Source: CAYUST01 sp041908765 (lineage in GTDB: Bacteria; Patescibacteriota; Gracilibacteria; Absconditabacterales; Absconditicoccaceae). From it: a stretch of 12,973 bases of DNA. Location of the stretch: the NCBI GenBank assembly GCA_041908765.1, contig JAYREU010000072.1, positions 1 through 12,973 of the forward strand, in the 5' to 3' direction. Positions 1 through 7,998 of this stretch are shown piece by piece. Both the position numbers and the translations under genes were made by a program. The notes beneath the pieces were generated by a model. That model had not been told where the DNA came from. It saw only the letters and a program-made list of their open reading frames with translations, and did not search any database. Every line of letters starts with the position of its first letter. The first letter of the stretch is position 1.

Positions 1-1
1 A

Positions 2-511
2 AGACCTGAGAACAATTGGTTTCCTTGGCTTGCAGAGACACTCAAACAACGTGGGTGTCGTGTGGATATTCCTGAACTTCCTAGTCCTGATCGTCCGGAT
101 ATCGACCAACAAGTAGAAGCAGTACGTAAGCAAATCAAACTTACTGAACGTACGATTATTTTGGGACATAGTTTGGGAGGAGTGATTGCACAGAAAATTG
201 TAGAGCAGTCCAAGACACCCATTGCAGGTATGATTCTCGTGTCATCCTATTGCCAACCCAAGCTCAAATCAGGCAGACGTGCTTATATGATGACGAGTGA
301 CCGATTGTTCGATGCAGAGAAAATCAAGCGTAATGCACCTCTACGTATGGTACTCCATGATGATAACGATACCGAAGTCCCCAAGGCGCAAGCCAAACAA
401 ATGCAAGAAATGTATGACGCACATTTGATTACTACGACGGCTCGTGAGGAACATTTTTGCGCAGTTGAAGAACCTGAAATTCTCGATATTTTTGAGCAAT
501 ATTTTGGCGTG
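2..511 (+). other. RBBP9/YdeN-like serine alpha/beta-hydrolase module fused in frame to UvrA
   Basis: The first ~170 visible codons do not resemble UvrA. They match small RBBP9/YdeN-type serine hydrolases: ENNWFPWL near the edge, the nucleophile elbow GHSLGG (Ser at nt 170-172), a DNDTEVP segment likely to carry the acid (Asp near 368), and EEHF likely to carry the His (near 452). The module ends around DIFEQYFG, where these proteins normally stop, and UvrA-like sequence resumes with no stop codon between. The true start lies left of the window, probably by only a few residues. Substrate is unknown. The catalytic triad assignment is by family analogy. Confidence 0.75.
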
Positions 512-2704
512 ACCAATTCGACCGTACACATGGTGCCTACGAGAACACCTGAGAGATTGACGCGGTACACCGACAAATACTACTGCCCCAAAGATAATAT
601 TGCCTATCCCGAATTCACCCCGCAACATTTCAGCGCCAACAGACAAGATGGTGCATGTACCAAATGCCATGGGCTTGGCGAAGTGCTTCAAGTAGATTTC
701 CAAAAAGTCCTTGATCATTTTTCTCCCTACAAACAGGCTATCTTGCCTCGACGTGAATCACAACTCGGGCAAGCTATCTTACAAAAACTCGCACAAAAAT
801 ATGACGTCAATGATTCGCTCGTGTGGAAGGATCTGCCAGATCGATTTAGAGAAGTTGTCTTGCAAGGTGATAACGAACTCATCAAATTGAGTTTGTGAGG
901 AGGTAAATTTACGAGTATGTATTATCGTGGCGTCGAAGATGTTTTAACAGGACAATATCAAAAGGGAATTCTGACGGTTGATTTCCAAGCGATGCTTGAT
1001 ATTAGACCATGTCCTACGTGCGGTTGAGCAAAGATTAGACAAGAAAGTTTGCATGTCTTCCTTGTTCCGCGCACCAAGAAACAGCTTGACCAACTCTTAC
1101 ACAAAGATGAGTTGCCTGAGAAGTACTCATTATTTGATTTACAAAAACTACCAATTCAGCAACTTGTATCAGTCATGGATCGTTTTCAAACGGACCATCC
1201 TCAACAGACATTAGCACAAAAAATTGTCCGCCCATTACTCAATAGAGCTGAGACGATTGCTACCTTGGGTCTAGGTTATTTGCAAACAATGAGACAAATT
1301 GATTCTCTCTCATGAGGTGAAATCCAAAGATTGAGATTGGCAAAACAACTGGGTAATAAACTGACGGGTATTATTTATGTGCTAGATGAACCAACTATCG
1401 GATTGGATGATGACGAAATTGTGCAAGTAATCGATGCGATCAAACAACTCAAAATGTTGGGCAATTCTATTATTGTCGTAGAACACAATGATACCTTTAT
1501 CAAAGCGAGTGAGTGGATTGTGGAAGTAGGTCCAGGCGCGGGAGATTTCTGAGGCAAGATATTATTCAATGGTCCCATGGAGGAGTTCCTCAAAGCAGAT
1601 ACCTTGACTGCACAATATATTACCGGCAAGAAAAAAGTCCAAGCAGAGTTTGATCACACTCCTTCTCGCTACGAAGTGAATATCAAGAAAGCCACCAAAC
1701 ATAATCTCAAATGAATTGATGTATCACTCAAACTCGGAAGTTTTACTGCTATTACCTGAGCCTCAGGTGCAGGTAAAACAACATTACTCTATCATACCTT
1801 GTATAAGTTCCTCAATGATAAACAACAATTTATCCAAGGATACATTAGATTACAACTCCTCAAGGAATGACTCAATCGACAAGAAATTTTGCAAGCTTCA
1901 ATAGTCAAAAGAGAAAAATATGAACATCTCGAACAACTTGCTTTGCAAGAGTTTTACAAACATTTGTGAGTTGAAACAATTACATGATATGAAGAAATTG
2001 ATAATGTGGTCTATGTAGATCAAACGAGTATAGGCAAGACGCCTAGAAGTTGTCCTGCCACTTTCATAGGTGTGTTTGATGATATTAGAAAAATGTATGC
2101 AAATGTACCAGAGGCCAAAATGCTTGCGTTCAATGCCGGATATTTTAGTTTCAATTCAAGCAAGGGTGCCTGTCCAGAATGCCAAGGATATGGGTACAAA
2201 AAAGTAGAATTACAATTTTTGCCTGACACCTATGTACCATGTGTCCTTTGTAAAGGAAATAGATACAAACCAGAGATTTTGGATATCAAGTGGCATGGGA
2301 AATCGATCGCTGAAATTTTGGAGATGTATGTGATGGATGCGTATGAGTTGTTCGGTAATATTTGATTTATTGCAGAAAAGCTTCATTTCTTGTGCGAAAT
2401 CGGTCTATGATACTTGAGAATGGGACAACCAGCACACACCCTTTCTGGTGGCGAATCACAGAGAATCAAACTCGTGAAACATTTGCTCAAACAATACAGA
2501 GGACATACCGTCTACTTTTTGGATGAACCTACGGTGGGATTACATCCAAGCGATATTGAGAAGTTGCTCAAAGTACTCAAACAATTTTTGGACAAAGGTG
2601 ATACTATTCTCATGATTGAACATGAGAGAAATCTACTTCGTTTTGCAGACCATGTCATTCATTTGGATGATGGAGGTATTCGCAAAGTGAGGGGAAATAA
2701 ATAA
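2..2704 (+). CDS. uvrA: UvrA (excinuclease ABC ATPase subunit), N-terminally replaced by a hydrolase module; 5' end beyond window
   Basis: UvrA scans DNA for damage and loads UvrB in nucleotide excision repair. The frame stays open from the left edge to TAA (about 900 codons) if its eleven TGA codons are read as glycine. From about nt 550 it follows UvrA: a zinc-module region (C at 584, then CTKC at 656-667), CPTCGG near 1013, the first ABC signature LSGGE (nt 1307-1321, TGA at 1313), Walker B VLDEP, and the H-loop VVEHN. The second nucleotide-binding domain follows: Walker A TGASGAGKT (TGA at 1757), VDQTSIGKTPRS, an intact CPEC/CVLC zinc module, LSGGE near 2440, FLDEPTVGLH and MIEHE. The first Walker A and the UvrB-binding domain, normally N-terminal, are absent. 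Codons before about nt 510 encode a different protein (see hydrolase entry). The C-terminus stops shortly after DDGG, shorter than usual. The first zinc module has CPKD where family members have CxxC. Identity as UvrA is secure; whether the product works is not. Confidence 0.9.
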
Positions 2705-2713
2705 TATTAGGTG

Positions 2714-2743
2714 ATAGTATTTTCCTATTGACATGAATACTAT
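2714..2743. repeat. Perfect 8-bp inverted repeat after uvrA, overlapping a -35 box
   Basis: ATAGTATT (2714-2721) and AATACTAT (2736-2743) are exact reverse complements with a 14-nt spacer. The spacer holds the TTGACA of a likely promoter. No T-tract follows, so a Rho-independent terminator is unlikely. The position suits an operator, or a weak mRNA 3' hairpin for uvrA. Confidence 0.5.
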
Positions 2744-2755
2744 AAAGAATATTAC
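2728..2755 (+). promoter_or_regulatory. Candidate promoter for the 350-residue unknown protein
   Basis: A perfect -35 TTGACA (2728-2733) is followed after 16 nt by TATTAC (2750-2755), which matches four of six -10 positions. Transcription would start near 2762, about 25 nt before the ATG at 2787. This gives the gene its own transcription despite the short gap after uvrA. Confidence 0.5.
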
Positions 2756-2786
2756 CAAAAGCGTTTTGTCTTTTGTGTAACAACCT

Positions 2787-3839
2787 ATGCCGGATTTCTA
2801 CTGACCTGAATTTGATGATGCTCCTGATGTATGATTACCTGGAAATGATGATATTATTTTTTCAAGGTTGGAAAGTTTCCATCAAAATCATACAGACCTC
2901 AAAAAGGCATTTGAAAAATATTGTGCTAAGCATGATTTTAATCAACCACTTTTTGAGTTGTTGCAACAAGGAGATCCATGGTGAATAGTAGATTCTCCAG
3001 AGCATTCCTTTATCAAGGATATTGCTTTTGATCTTTTGTATAAGCTCTGAGTTACCTCCATCAATCCTTTACCAGGTCCTACACGTAGTTATTCGTATAC
3101 ATTGCGTTCGGGGTTTGCGCAGTCACATGAAGTAAGAGAAATTTTGGTTGCCTATTTTGGTCAGTTGCCAGTGACCAAGTATTCATGTGAGCGTATTTCG
3201 TCAGAATATCGTTCATATTGTGCAGACCAATTACTCAGTGGTCCAGAGCATAGTGGTGACAAAAGTATCATCGATGCAATTCTCAATGAACCCTATTTTA
3301 GAGAGTTGTATGATCACTACTGTGTGTTGCAATCGGGTATGCATCAAGTAGGAGATATCAATATTTCCTTGACCAAAAGAATGTATAGGTTCATGGAACA
3401 AAATGATATGAATGTATATATTCCTTGGATATACGATAATTATTTTTTCCCAACAGAACCAGTGATTAATAGAGCATCATATGAATACAAGGTCGCAAAT
3501 CATTTTATGACAGACTTGTGTAAGTCATTCGCTCATGAGCAGTTAATCAAAACATGGGCCAACATGGTACAAGAATTTGGCGTCAAGTGAATCACGGATC
3601 TTCCCAAGTATGTGAGTCATGCAGTACATGAACATGTCCTCAAGGGAGTACTGACAGATATTATGAACACCATTACCAAAACTGATAAACCAGATATAGA
3701 TGCGTGTCTCGAAATTGTTGGCTATGCAAAAATGCGCAAAGGAGGTAGGCCTCTTTTTTGACCATTTCAGACGATGCTACAAGATATTATTCTTGAAAAT
3801 CCACTCTTGCGCCAACTTCGAGGAAGCAAAAACGACTAA
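2787..3839 (+). CDS. Hypothetical protein, 350 residues, family not recognised
   Basis: With TGA read as glycine (2802, 2832, 2982, 3048, 3588, 3759) this is one continuous frame from ATG to TAA. In-frame TAA at 2778 rules out an upstream extension, and ATG 2787 is the first start after it. The standard code would show only a middle fragment. The product looks soluble: no signal peptide or membrane segment, an acidic N-terminus (MPDFYGPEFDDAPDVG), and mostly helical, aromatic-rich sequence such as EPYFRELYDHYCVLQ and VYIPWIYDNYFFP. The C-terminal ~90 residues are separated by KGITDLPKY and end in a basic tail. Cysteines are scattered with no metal-binding spacing. I recognise no catalytic motif. 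It lies between uvrA and folD, but its own promoter gives little reason to link it to either. Confidence 0.8.
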
Positions 3840-3906
3840 AGACGAAGTCATGTATCCTCAATTGGAGGTGTACTTTCTGTCTGTACTTTTTCTTTTTTTT
3901 TCTTAT

Positions 3907-3928
3907 AAAAAACATCTCATGTTTTTTT
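3907..3928 (+). terminator. Weak A/T-rich hairpin with T-run, possible terminator before folD
   Basis: AAAAAACAT (3907-3915) and ATGTTTTTT (3919-3927) are perfect complements around a CTC loop and run into a T-tract. The stem is almost all A/T, so it would be weak. It sits in the 100-nt gap between the unknown gene and folD, which is otherwise T-rich. It could instead be part of a U-rich folD leader. Confidence 0.35.
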
Positions 3929-3939
3929 CTTAGGAATCT

Positions 3940-4827
3940 ATGCTTTTATTAGGAAAACCTGTAGTAGAGGAACTCACTACTACCACACAACAGTATATTC
4001 AGTCACATAACCTTCTCATGAAGCGCGTCGTGTTTTTTTTGTTATCTGGTGATATACCCTCACGCGTCTATGTCGAACGCAAAGTGGACTACGCTAAGAA
4101 ATTGTGAATCAAGGGTGAGATTGTATTGGGAGCAGATTGGGAATATGAAATGGTACTCGAGCAGATTGCAACATATAATCAAGACGATGAGGTGCTAGGC
4201 ATTGTAGTGCAATTACCACTGGCGCCACAACTACAGCATGCCAAGGATCTGATACTCAATGCAATTCTACCGCACAAAGATATTGATGGATTGAGTGCTA
4301 CCCATGTACAAGCATGGCAAACGCCACAGCAAACTATCTTGCCTGCAACTGCACAAGCAGTACTGGCCTTATTGGATTACTATGGGTATGGTAACGTAGT
4401 AAATCTACCCGTTTTGGTCATAGGTCAAAGCAATTTGGTTGGATATCCACTAACACTTGCTTTGCAACAGCGTGGAGCAATTGTAGCTACCGCAACGAGC
4501 GATACGACCCGTGATCATTTGTGTGAAATCTTACAACAATCCACGATCATCATTTCTGCGACTGGCCAAATCGGCCTGTTGGGTGAAGACTTTTTGCCCT
4601 ATCTCCAAGAAAAACACATTATCGTAGATGTGGGACGAGGGCTGGTCGATGGTAGACCAGTTGGAGACACCAATTGGGAGCTTTTGGAATCACATGTAGG
4701 AGCTATCACTCCTGTGCCTGGTGGAGTGTGACCGGTGACTATTGCTTGTTTATTTGCAAATATGTGTCAGTTGCATCTAATGATATCTGCAGCTCCAGCA
4801 GTAAAATTGACAAATGACTTGAAATAA
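3940..4827 (+). CDS. folD: Bifunctional methylenetetrahydrofolate dehydrogenase / methenyltetrahydrofolate cyclohydrolase
   Basis: FolD interconverts 5,10-methylene-, 5,10-methenyl- and 10-formyl-tetrahydrofolate in the cytosol, supplying one-carbon units for purine and formyl-Met synthesis. The 295-residue product is close to the usual ~290. The catalytic pair is visible as Y44-x3-K48 in SRVYVERK, followed by VQLPL (Gln91), KDIDG (Asp114, Asp116), the dinucleotide-binding stretch VLVIGQSNLVGYP, and the C-terminal signature PVPGGVGPVT. TGA codons at 4105 and 4729 encode Gly56 and Gly264. The second is the invariant glycine of PGGVGP and is among the clearest proofs of recoding here. The usual PCTP segment reads PATA, a mild divergence. 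ATG 3940 gives the canonical N-terminus, with a short AGGA four bases upstream. Standard-code reading would lose both ends. Confidence 0.97.
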
Positions 4828-4858
4828 GATTTTTCTTGATTATACAGACAAGTTGCTC

Positions 4859-4870
4859 TTTTATTTTTTG
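4859..4870 (+). promoter_or_regulatory. U-rich leader element TTTTATTTTTTG before the carbonic anhydrase-like gene
   Basis: This 12-mer ends 13 nt before the ATG at 4884, where no Shine-Dalgarno sequence is visible. The identical 12-mer lies 12 nt before atpA. A role in translation initiation is inferred only from the matching position. Confidence 0.35.
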
Positions 4871-4883
4871 TTTATTGTTACTC

Positions 4884-5909
4884 ATGACAGAAACAAACAA
4901 CCAGCCTCATGAAAATGGCTGATTAACGCATGAGGCTACAGAAGCTACTAAAAATGCTTTATTTCACAACATCAACATGCTTACAGCTGATCAAATTAAA
5001 GAAAAATTGAATAATAATACAGATAGACTTTTTTTGTCAGAGTTGAGAAAAAAGGAAGTATATCTTACCAAAAATACGTGTGTTGATGGGAGAGAGGATA
5101 TGACAGGCGTCTCTAGTTTTTGAGGCGCTGCCGGTACACTCGGAGCAAGCTATCTAGCGCTCAATGAGTTTTTTGAAGGCAAATTGTCTGAACAAGAAAT
5201 TATGGATATGCTAGCTGCGTTTGTCGGAGATACCAAAATATATTTGCACGATGATACTCATGCAGAAGAACACAATCATGGCAAGCATCCTTGCGATTGT
5301 GGACATATTTGATGTGGGGCGGTAGATCGTATGCTAACGACCAAAAAAGTAGATGAACACGGAATCAATCCATGGTGATTTTCAGAAACAGGTAGACAAC
5401 TATTTTGGAAATTTCTCAAGGACCATGCTGATATAAGAGTATTAGATGGTGATCATACAGAAGAATCTATCATCTGGGTAAAAAATACACCAAGAGTAGA
5501 CCACGAAGTCTGAGAACCCTACATCGATCTTTTGCAAAAGAATAAAAAAATAAATGGAAATTGAGAAGAACAACAAGACTTTGGCTATCATGAAACAGGT
5601 AGAAACTTAATTATTGATTTTCTTTCTCATGACTTGGCGCAATTTGTTTGTGACCATACTGACCATGATCTTTTGAAAGAACAATTATACATGCTCGGAA
5701 GTCATAATGCTCAACTTGGTTCAGAGGAAAACTTGGCAGAATCCTTACACTATTGGCTCAAAGAACACACTATGCAGACTGCAGACAAACATACATGACT
5801 GACGGCAGAAGACTTAGCGCCAGCTAAAAAATGTCTTGACCAAGGAAATGTTGTCTATGTAGAAAAAATTTCCCACAAAGGGAATCATAGATTCAAACTC
5901 AGTAGCTAG
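4884..5909 (+). CDS. Cadmium/zeta-class carbonic anhydrase-like protein
   Basis: Carbonic anhydrases interconvert CO2 and bicarbonate. The 341-residue frame runs from ATG to TAG with seven TGA-encoded glycines. It contains CVDGR (Cys66, Asp68, Arg70), then a glycine-rich stretch, then LHDDTH (His122) and GHIGCGAVDRM (Cys144), then DGDHTEE (His191-Glu193). As I recall the diatom cadmium enzymes (CDCA), they share CVDGR, HGDH, GCG and SHTEK in this order, with Cys-His-Cys as metal ligands. Cys66, His122 and Cys144 would be the equivalents. A His/Cys-rich insert (EEHNHGKHPCDCGH) separates the last two and could also bind metal. No signal peptide is seen, so it is probably cytosolic. It precedes the ATP synthase genes by 51 nt and may be cotranscribed with them. 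The gene is certain; the family call rests on motif order without an alignment, and a beta-class-like enzyme is the main alternative. Confidence 0.68.
4903..4937 (+). repeat. Perfect 9-bp inverted repeat within the first codons
   Basis: AGCCTCATG (4903-4911) and CATGAGGCT (4929-4937) are exact reverse complements with a 17-nt spacer. They cover roughly codons 7-18 of the carbonic anhydrase-like gene. In mRNA they would form a hairpin beginning about 20 nt after the start codon, a place where structure can slow ribosomes. It could equally be a DNA operator. Confidence 0.5.
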
Positions 5910-5960
5910 TCTTCGTGATGGTATAAAGAAACTTGGAAATTGTTTTATGTAGTCTATATC

Positions 5961-6749
5961 ATGGAAACCGTATCTTTCTTTCCACATTATATTACATTTG
6001 GTCAGCTGCAAATTGCCCAGACACTTTTGACCTCCATAGCAGGTACTCTCCTTTTTGCATTGTTTGTGATGGTGTATAGAGTCCTCAAAGCTCGTGGTTC
6101 GACAGGTTTGTTTGTACAAGGAGTAGATGCATTATGGGAAGGACTGTTTACCTTCTTTCAGGGAATTGACGAACATCTCTCACCGAGAGTGATTATGTTG
6201 GTCGTTTTCTTGTTTACTTATATTTTGCGATCCAATCTCTTTTGATTGTTGGGGGATATGTTTGCCTATGTGATTCCTTGGTTACATCATTACTTTAGAC
6301 CCGTGACGAGTGATGTGTACTTCAACGGTGCATTGGCTTTGCTATGCGTATTGGGCTCACTTGCATTCGGTTTTAAGCGTAATGGGTTGCATTTTATCGA
6401 GAAATATATACCTTGGAGGGGCTTCGGAATTATCCCCAAGGTCAATAGTATTGGTACATTGCTATTGAAACCATTTGATATATTGATTGGATTATTCATT
6501 GGTCTTGTCGAAGCATTAGGAGAAATTGCAAAAGTCTTGTCGTTGTCACTAAGGTTATTTGGAAATATATTTGCTGGTATGGTCTTGCTGTGATTAGTAG
6601 TAAGTGCAGCACAGTGATTCTTTCATGTGCCTTTGGTGATGCCGTTACTTGTATTTCTCCTTGAGCTATTGGTGAGTTGTATCCAGGCCTTTGTATTTAG
6701 TACCTTGGTCTTGGTCTACTTCAAAATGGCAGGGGAATCATCACATTAA
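5961..6749 (+). CDS. atpB: F-type ATP synthase subunit a (F0, proton channel)
   Basis: Subunit a forms the proton half-channels against the c-ring in the membrane. The 262-residue product has several hydrophobic segments. It carries the hallmark SLSLRLFGNIFAG, whose Arg198 matches the essential stator arginine, and a conserved last helix pair (PLVMPLLVFLLELLVSCIQA, with Gln242). TGA codons at 6243, 6591 and 6615 encode Gly95, Gly211 and Gly219; under the standard code the gene falls into pieces. ATG 5961 was chosen. An in-frame TTG at 5940 would add seven residues (MFYVVYI) and cannot be excluded. It is the first gene of the atpBEFHA cluster and follows the carbonic anhydrase-like gene by 51 nt. 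Confidence 0.97.
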
Positions 6750-6777
6750 TAATATCATGTTCCCAATTTGGATTATC

Positions 6778-6792
6778 CTAGCTATCCGCTAG
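6778..6792 (+). other. Small intercistronic hairpin between atpB and atpE
   Basis: CTAGC (6778-6782) and GCTAG (6788-6792) can pair around a TATCC loop in the 88-nt gap before atpE. The c subunit is needed in many copies, and atp operons often carry regulatory sequence here, but this five-pair stem is short and may be chance. The rest of the gap is pyrimidine-rich. Confidence 0.25.
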
Positions 6793-6837
6793 AAATCTTT
6801 CTTCCCATCGTTTCTTTATTCTTCATTATATTACGTT

Positions 6838-7050
6838 ATGACAACTCAATTTGCAGCAGGTATTGCTATTGGTTTAGCTGCACTTGGAGCAGCAGTAGGA
6901 CTTGGTTTGATTGGTAGTGCTTGGGTAGCTGGTATTGCTAGAAACCCTGAATCAGCTAGTAAATCATTCGTTCCTGCGATTCTCGCATTGGCATTTACCG
7001 AAGCGGTTGCTATTTATGGTTTGGTAATTGCATTCCAAATTCTTGGATAA
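6838..7050 (+). CDS. atpE: F-type ATP synthase subunit c (rotor ring)
   Basis: Subunit c forms the membrane rotor that carries ions past subunit a. The 70-residue hairpin has a glycine/alanine-rich first helix (AAGIAIGLAALGAAVGLGLI), the polar loop ARNPE that contacts the stalk, and a second helix with the ion-binding carboxylate Glu55 in FTEAVAIYG. The first helix lacks the glutamine, and the residue after Glu55 is Ala rather than Ser/Thr, so the Na+-binding pattern is absent and proton coupling is more likely. ATG 6838 gives the usual length. No SD is visible; the upstream region is U/C-rich. All glycines use GGN codons, none TGA. Confidence 0.98.
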   Translation: MTTQFAAGIAIGLAALGAAVGLGLIGSAWVAGIARNPESASKSFVPAILALAFTEAVAIYGLVIAFQILG

Positions 7051-7090
7051 TCAATAAGTGTTTTTGTACTTTATCTTTTAATGTCTCTGG

Positions 7091-7639
7091 ATGTCTGCGA
7101 CAACAACACAGACAGAACAACTTGCAGAAGAGGTCGTTGTTTGACACGAGGATCCTTCTACGCAAACTATTTTGTTGAATGTAGGAGCGCAATTGATCAA
7201 TATTGCTATCTTTTTGTTTATTTTCGTGAAGTTTTTTGGTGGCAAGATCAAACAACAACTTCTCCAAAGACAAGCAGACATACAACATATTGCCCAAGCG
7301 AAACAAGAATATTCGGATATCATAGCCAAGGCACAATCTGAGGTAGACACCATGATTCTCGAAGGTAAGCAACATAGAGAAAAACTTATTCAAGAAGCTC
7401 AACTACTGGGCAAAAAGAAGGAGGCAGATATTATTGCAGATGCACAAAACAAGGCAAATGTACTTGTTGATCAAGCACAAACTTCTATGAAAGTCTTGCA
7501 AGACGAGCTCGAACAAAATTTTGTTTCTTCGGTCAAACGTATTGCAAAAGTAGTAGTACAAAAAGTTGCATGAGAACACACCAGCGTACAGGATGCATAT
7601 CTCGAACAAGTTGCCAAGGAGTTTAGTTCACAAAAATAA
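7091..7639 (+). CDS. atpF: F-type ATP synthase subunit b (peripheral stalk)
   Basis: Subunit b anchors the catalytic head to the membrane. The 182-residue product has a polar N-terminal tail (~25 residues), one membrane helix (LINIAIFLFIFVKFF), and a long charged helix predicted as coiled coil (QRQADIQHIAQAKQEYSDII onward), then EQNFVSSVKRIAKVVVQKV. TGA codons at 7142 (Gly18) and 7571 (Gly161) are in frame. Under the standard code both ends would be lost. ATG 7091 is the first in-frame start; the ATG at 7081 is out of frame. It follows atpE by 40 nt and precedes atpH by only 4 nt, so translational coupling is likely. Confidence 0.95.
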
Positions 7640-7643
7640 TCTG

Positions 7644-7958
7644 ATGCATATTACCAAGTTTACTAAACGTTTGTGTGCACTTGCTACTACAGATGGTGCT
7701 ATAGATACTATCATGACTACCTTGTCTGCTGGTGTCACATCGCATCGCGTCACTCGCAAAGACCTCAAACAACTTGTTCAGCATTTGGAAGCGATGAGTA
7801 CACAAAAGCCAAAACTACGCGCACCCAAAGCTGATATTCTTCCACAAAGCGAGAAATATGATTTTATTGCAACAGACACTTTAGGTATCGAGATAAAAGA
7901 AGGTGATATGCTCTATAGAAGAACATTTGTTGGCGATATAGATAAACTCTTACAATAA
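7644..7958 (+). CDS. atpH: F-type ATP synthase subunit delta, unusually short
   Basis: Delta joins the peripheral stalk to the top of the alpha subunits. The product is 104 residues against about 175-180 in most bacteria. The C-terminal part, TLGIEIKEGDMLYRRTF followed by VGDIDKLLQ, matches the conserved delta ending (usually a GI-x-I-x-x-GD-x-x-YD-x-S pattern then L-x-x-L). The N-terminal ~70 residues are helical and basic and align poorly. The frame extends upstream to 7566 but only by overlapping atpF; ATG 7644, four bases after the atpF stop, is the natural start. Position between atpF and atpA is that of atpH. It has no TGA codons. Function as delta is inferred from synteny plus the C-terminal motif. 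Confidence 0.8.
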   Translation: MHITKFTKRLCALATTDGAIDTIMTTLSAGVTSHRVTRKDLKQLVQHLEAMSTQKPKLRAPKADILPQSEKYDFIATDTLGIEIKEGDMLYRRTFVGDIDKLLQ

Positions 7959-7974
7959 ATATACGAGAAAATTA

Positions 7975-7986
7975 TTTTATTTTTTG
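7975..7986 (+). promoter_or_regulatory. U-rich leader element TTTTATTTTTTG before atpA
   Basis: The same 12-mer precedes the carbonic anhydrase-like gene at nearly the same distance (12 nt here, 13 there). The only SD-like bases before atpA are AGG at 7994-7996, too close to the ATG to pair in the normal register. Confidence 0.35.
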
Positions 7987-7998
7987 CTTCCCTAGGTT

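Noticed and set aside
341..718. Reverse-strand open frames, here and opposite uvrA, atpEF, atpA and kup
   Set aside because: They lie antisense to well-supported genes, show no recognisable motifs, and reflect codon bias of the coding strand.
62..2704. uvrA region as a string of separate short genes or a decayed pseudogene
   Set aside because: All fragments share one frame, are separated only by TGA codons at expected glycines, and form a continuous UvrA; there is no frameshift or TAA/TAG.
3866..3892. Repeated GTACTTT units before folD as a promoter or regulatory repeat
   Set aside because: There are only two copies in a T-rich stretch and no promoter at proper spacing; low complexity explains it.
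4105..4731. TGA as tryptophan (code 4, Mycoplasma-like)
   Set aside because: TGA sits on conserved glycines (PGGVGP, LSGGE, Walker A), while TGG is used normally for tryptophan.
6757..6792. 11-codon frame between atpB and atpE as a leader peptide or AtpI-like remnant
   Set aside because: It is too short and has no supporting signal.
7566..7643. Longer atpH start upstream of ATG 7644
   Set aside because: It would lie inside atpF and adds sequence unlike delta subunits.
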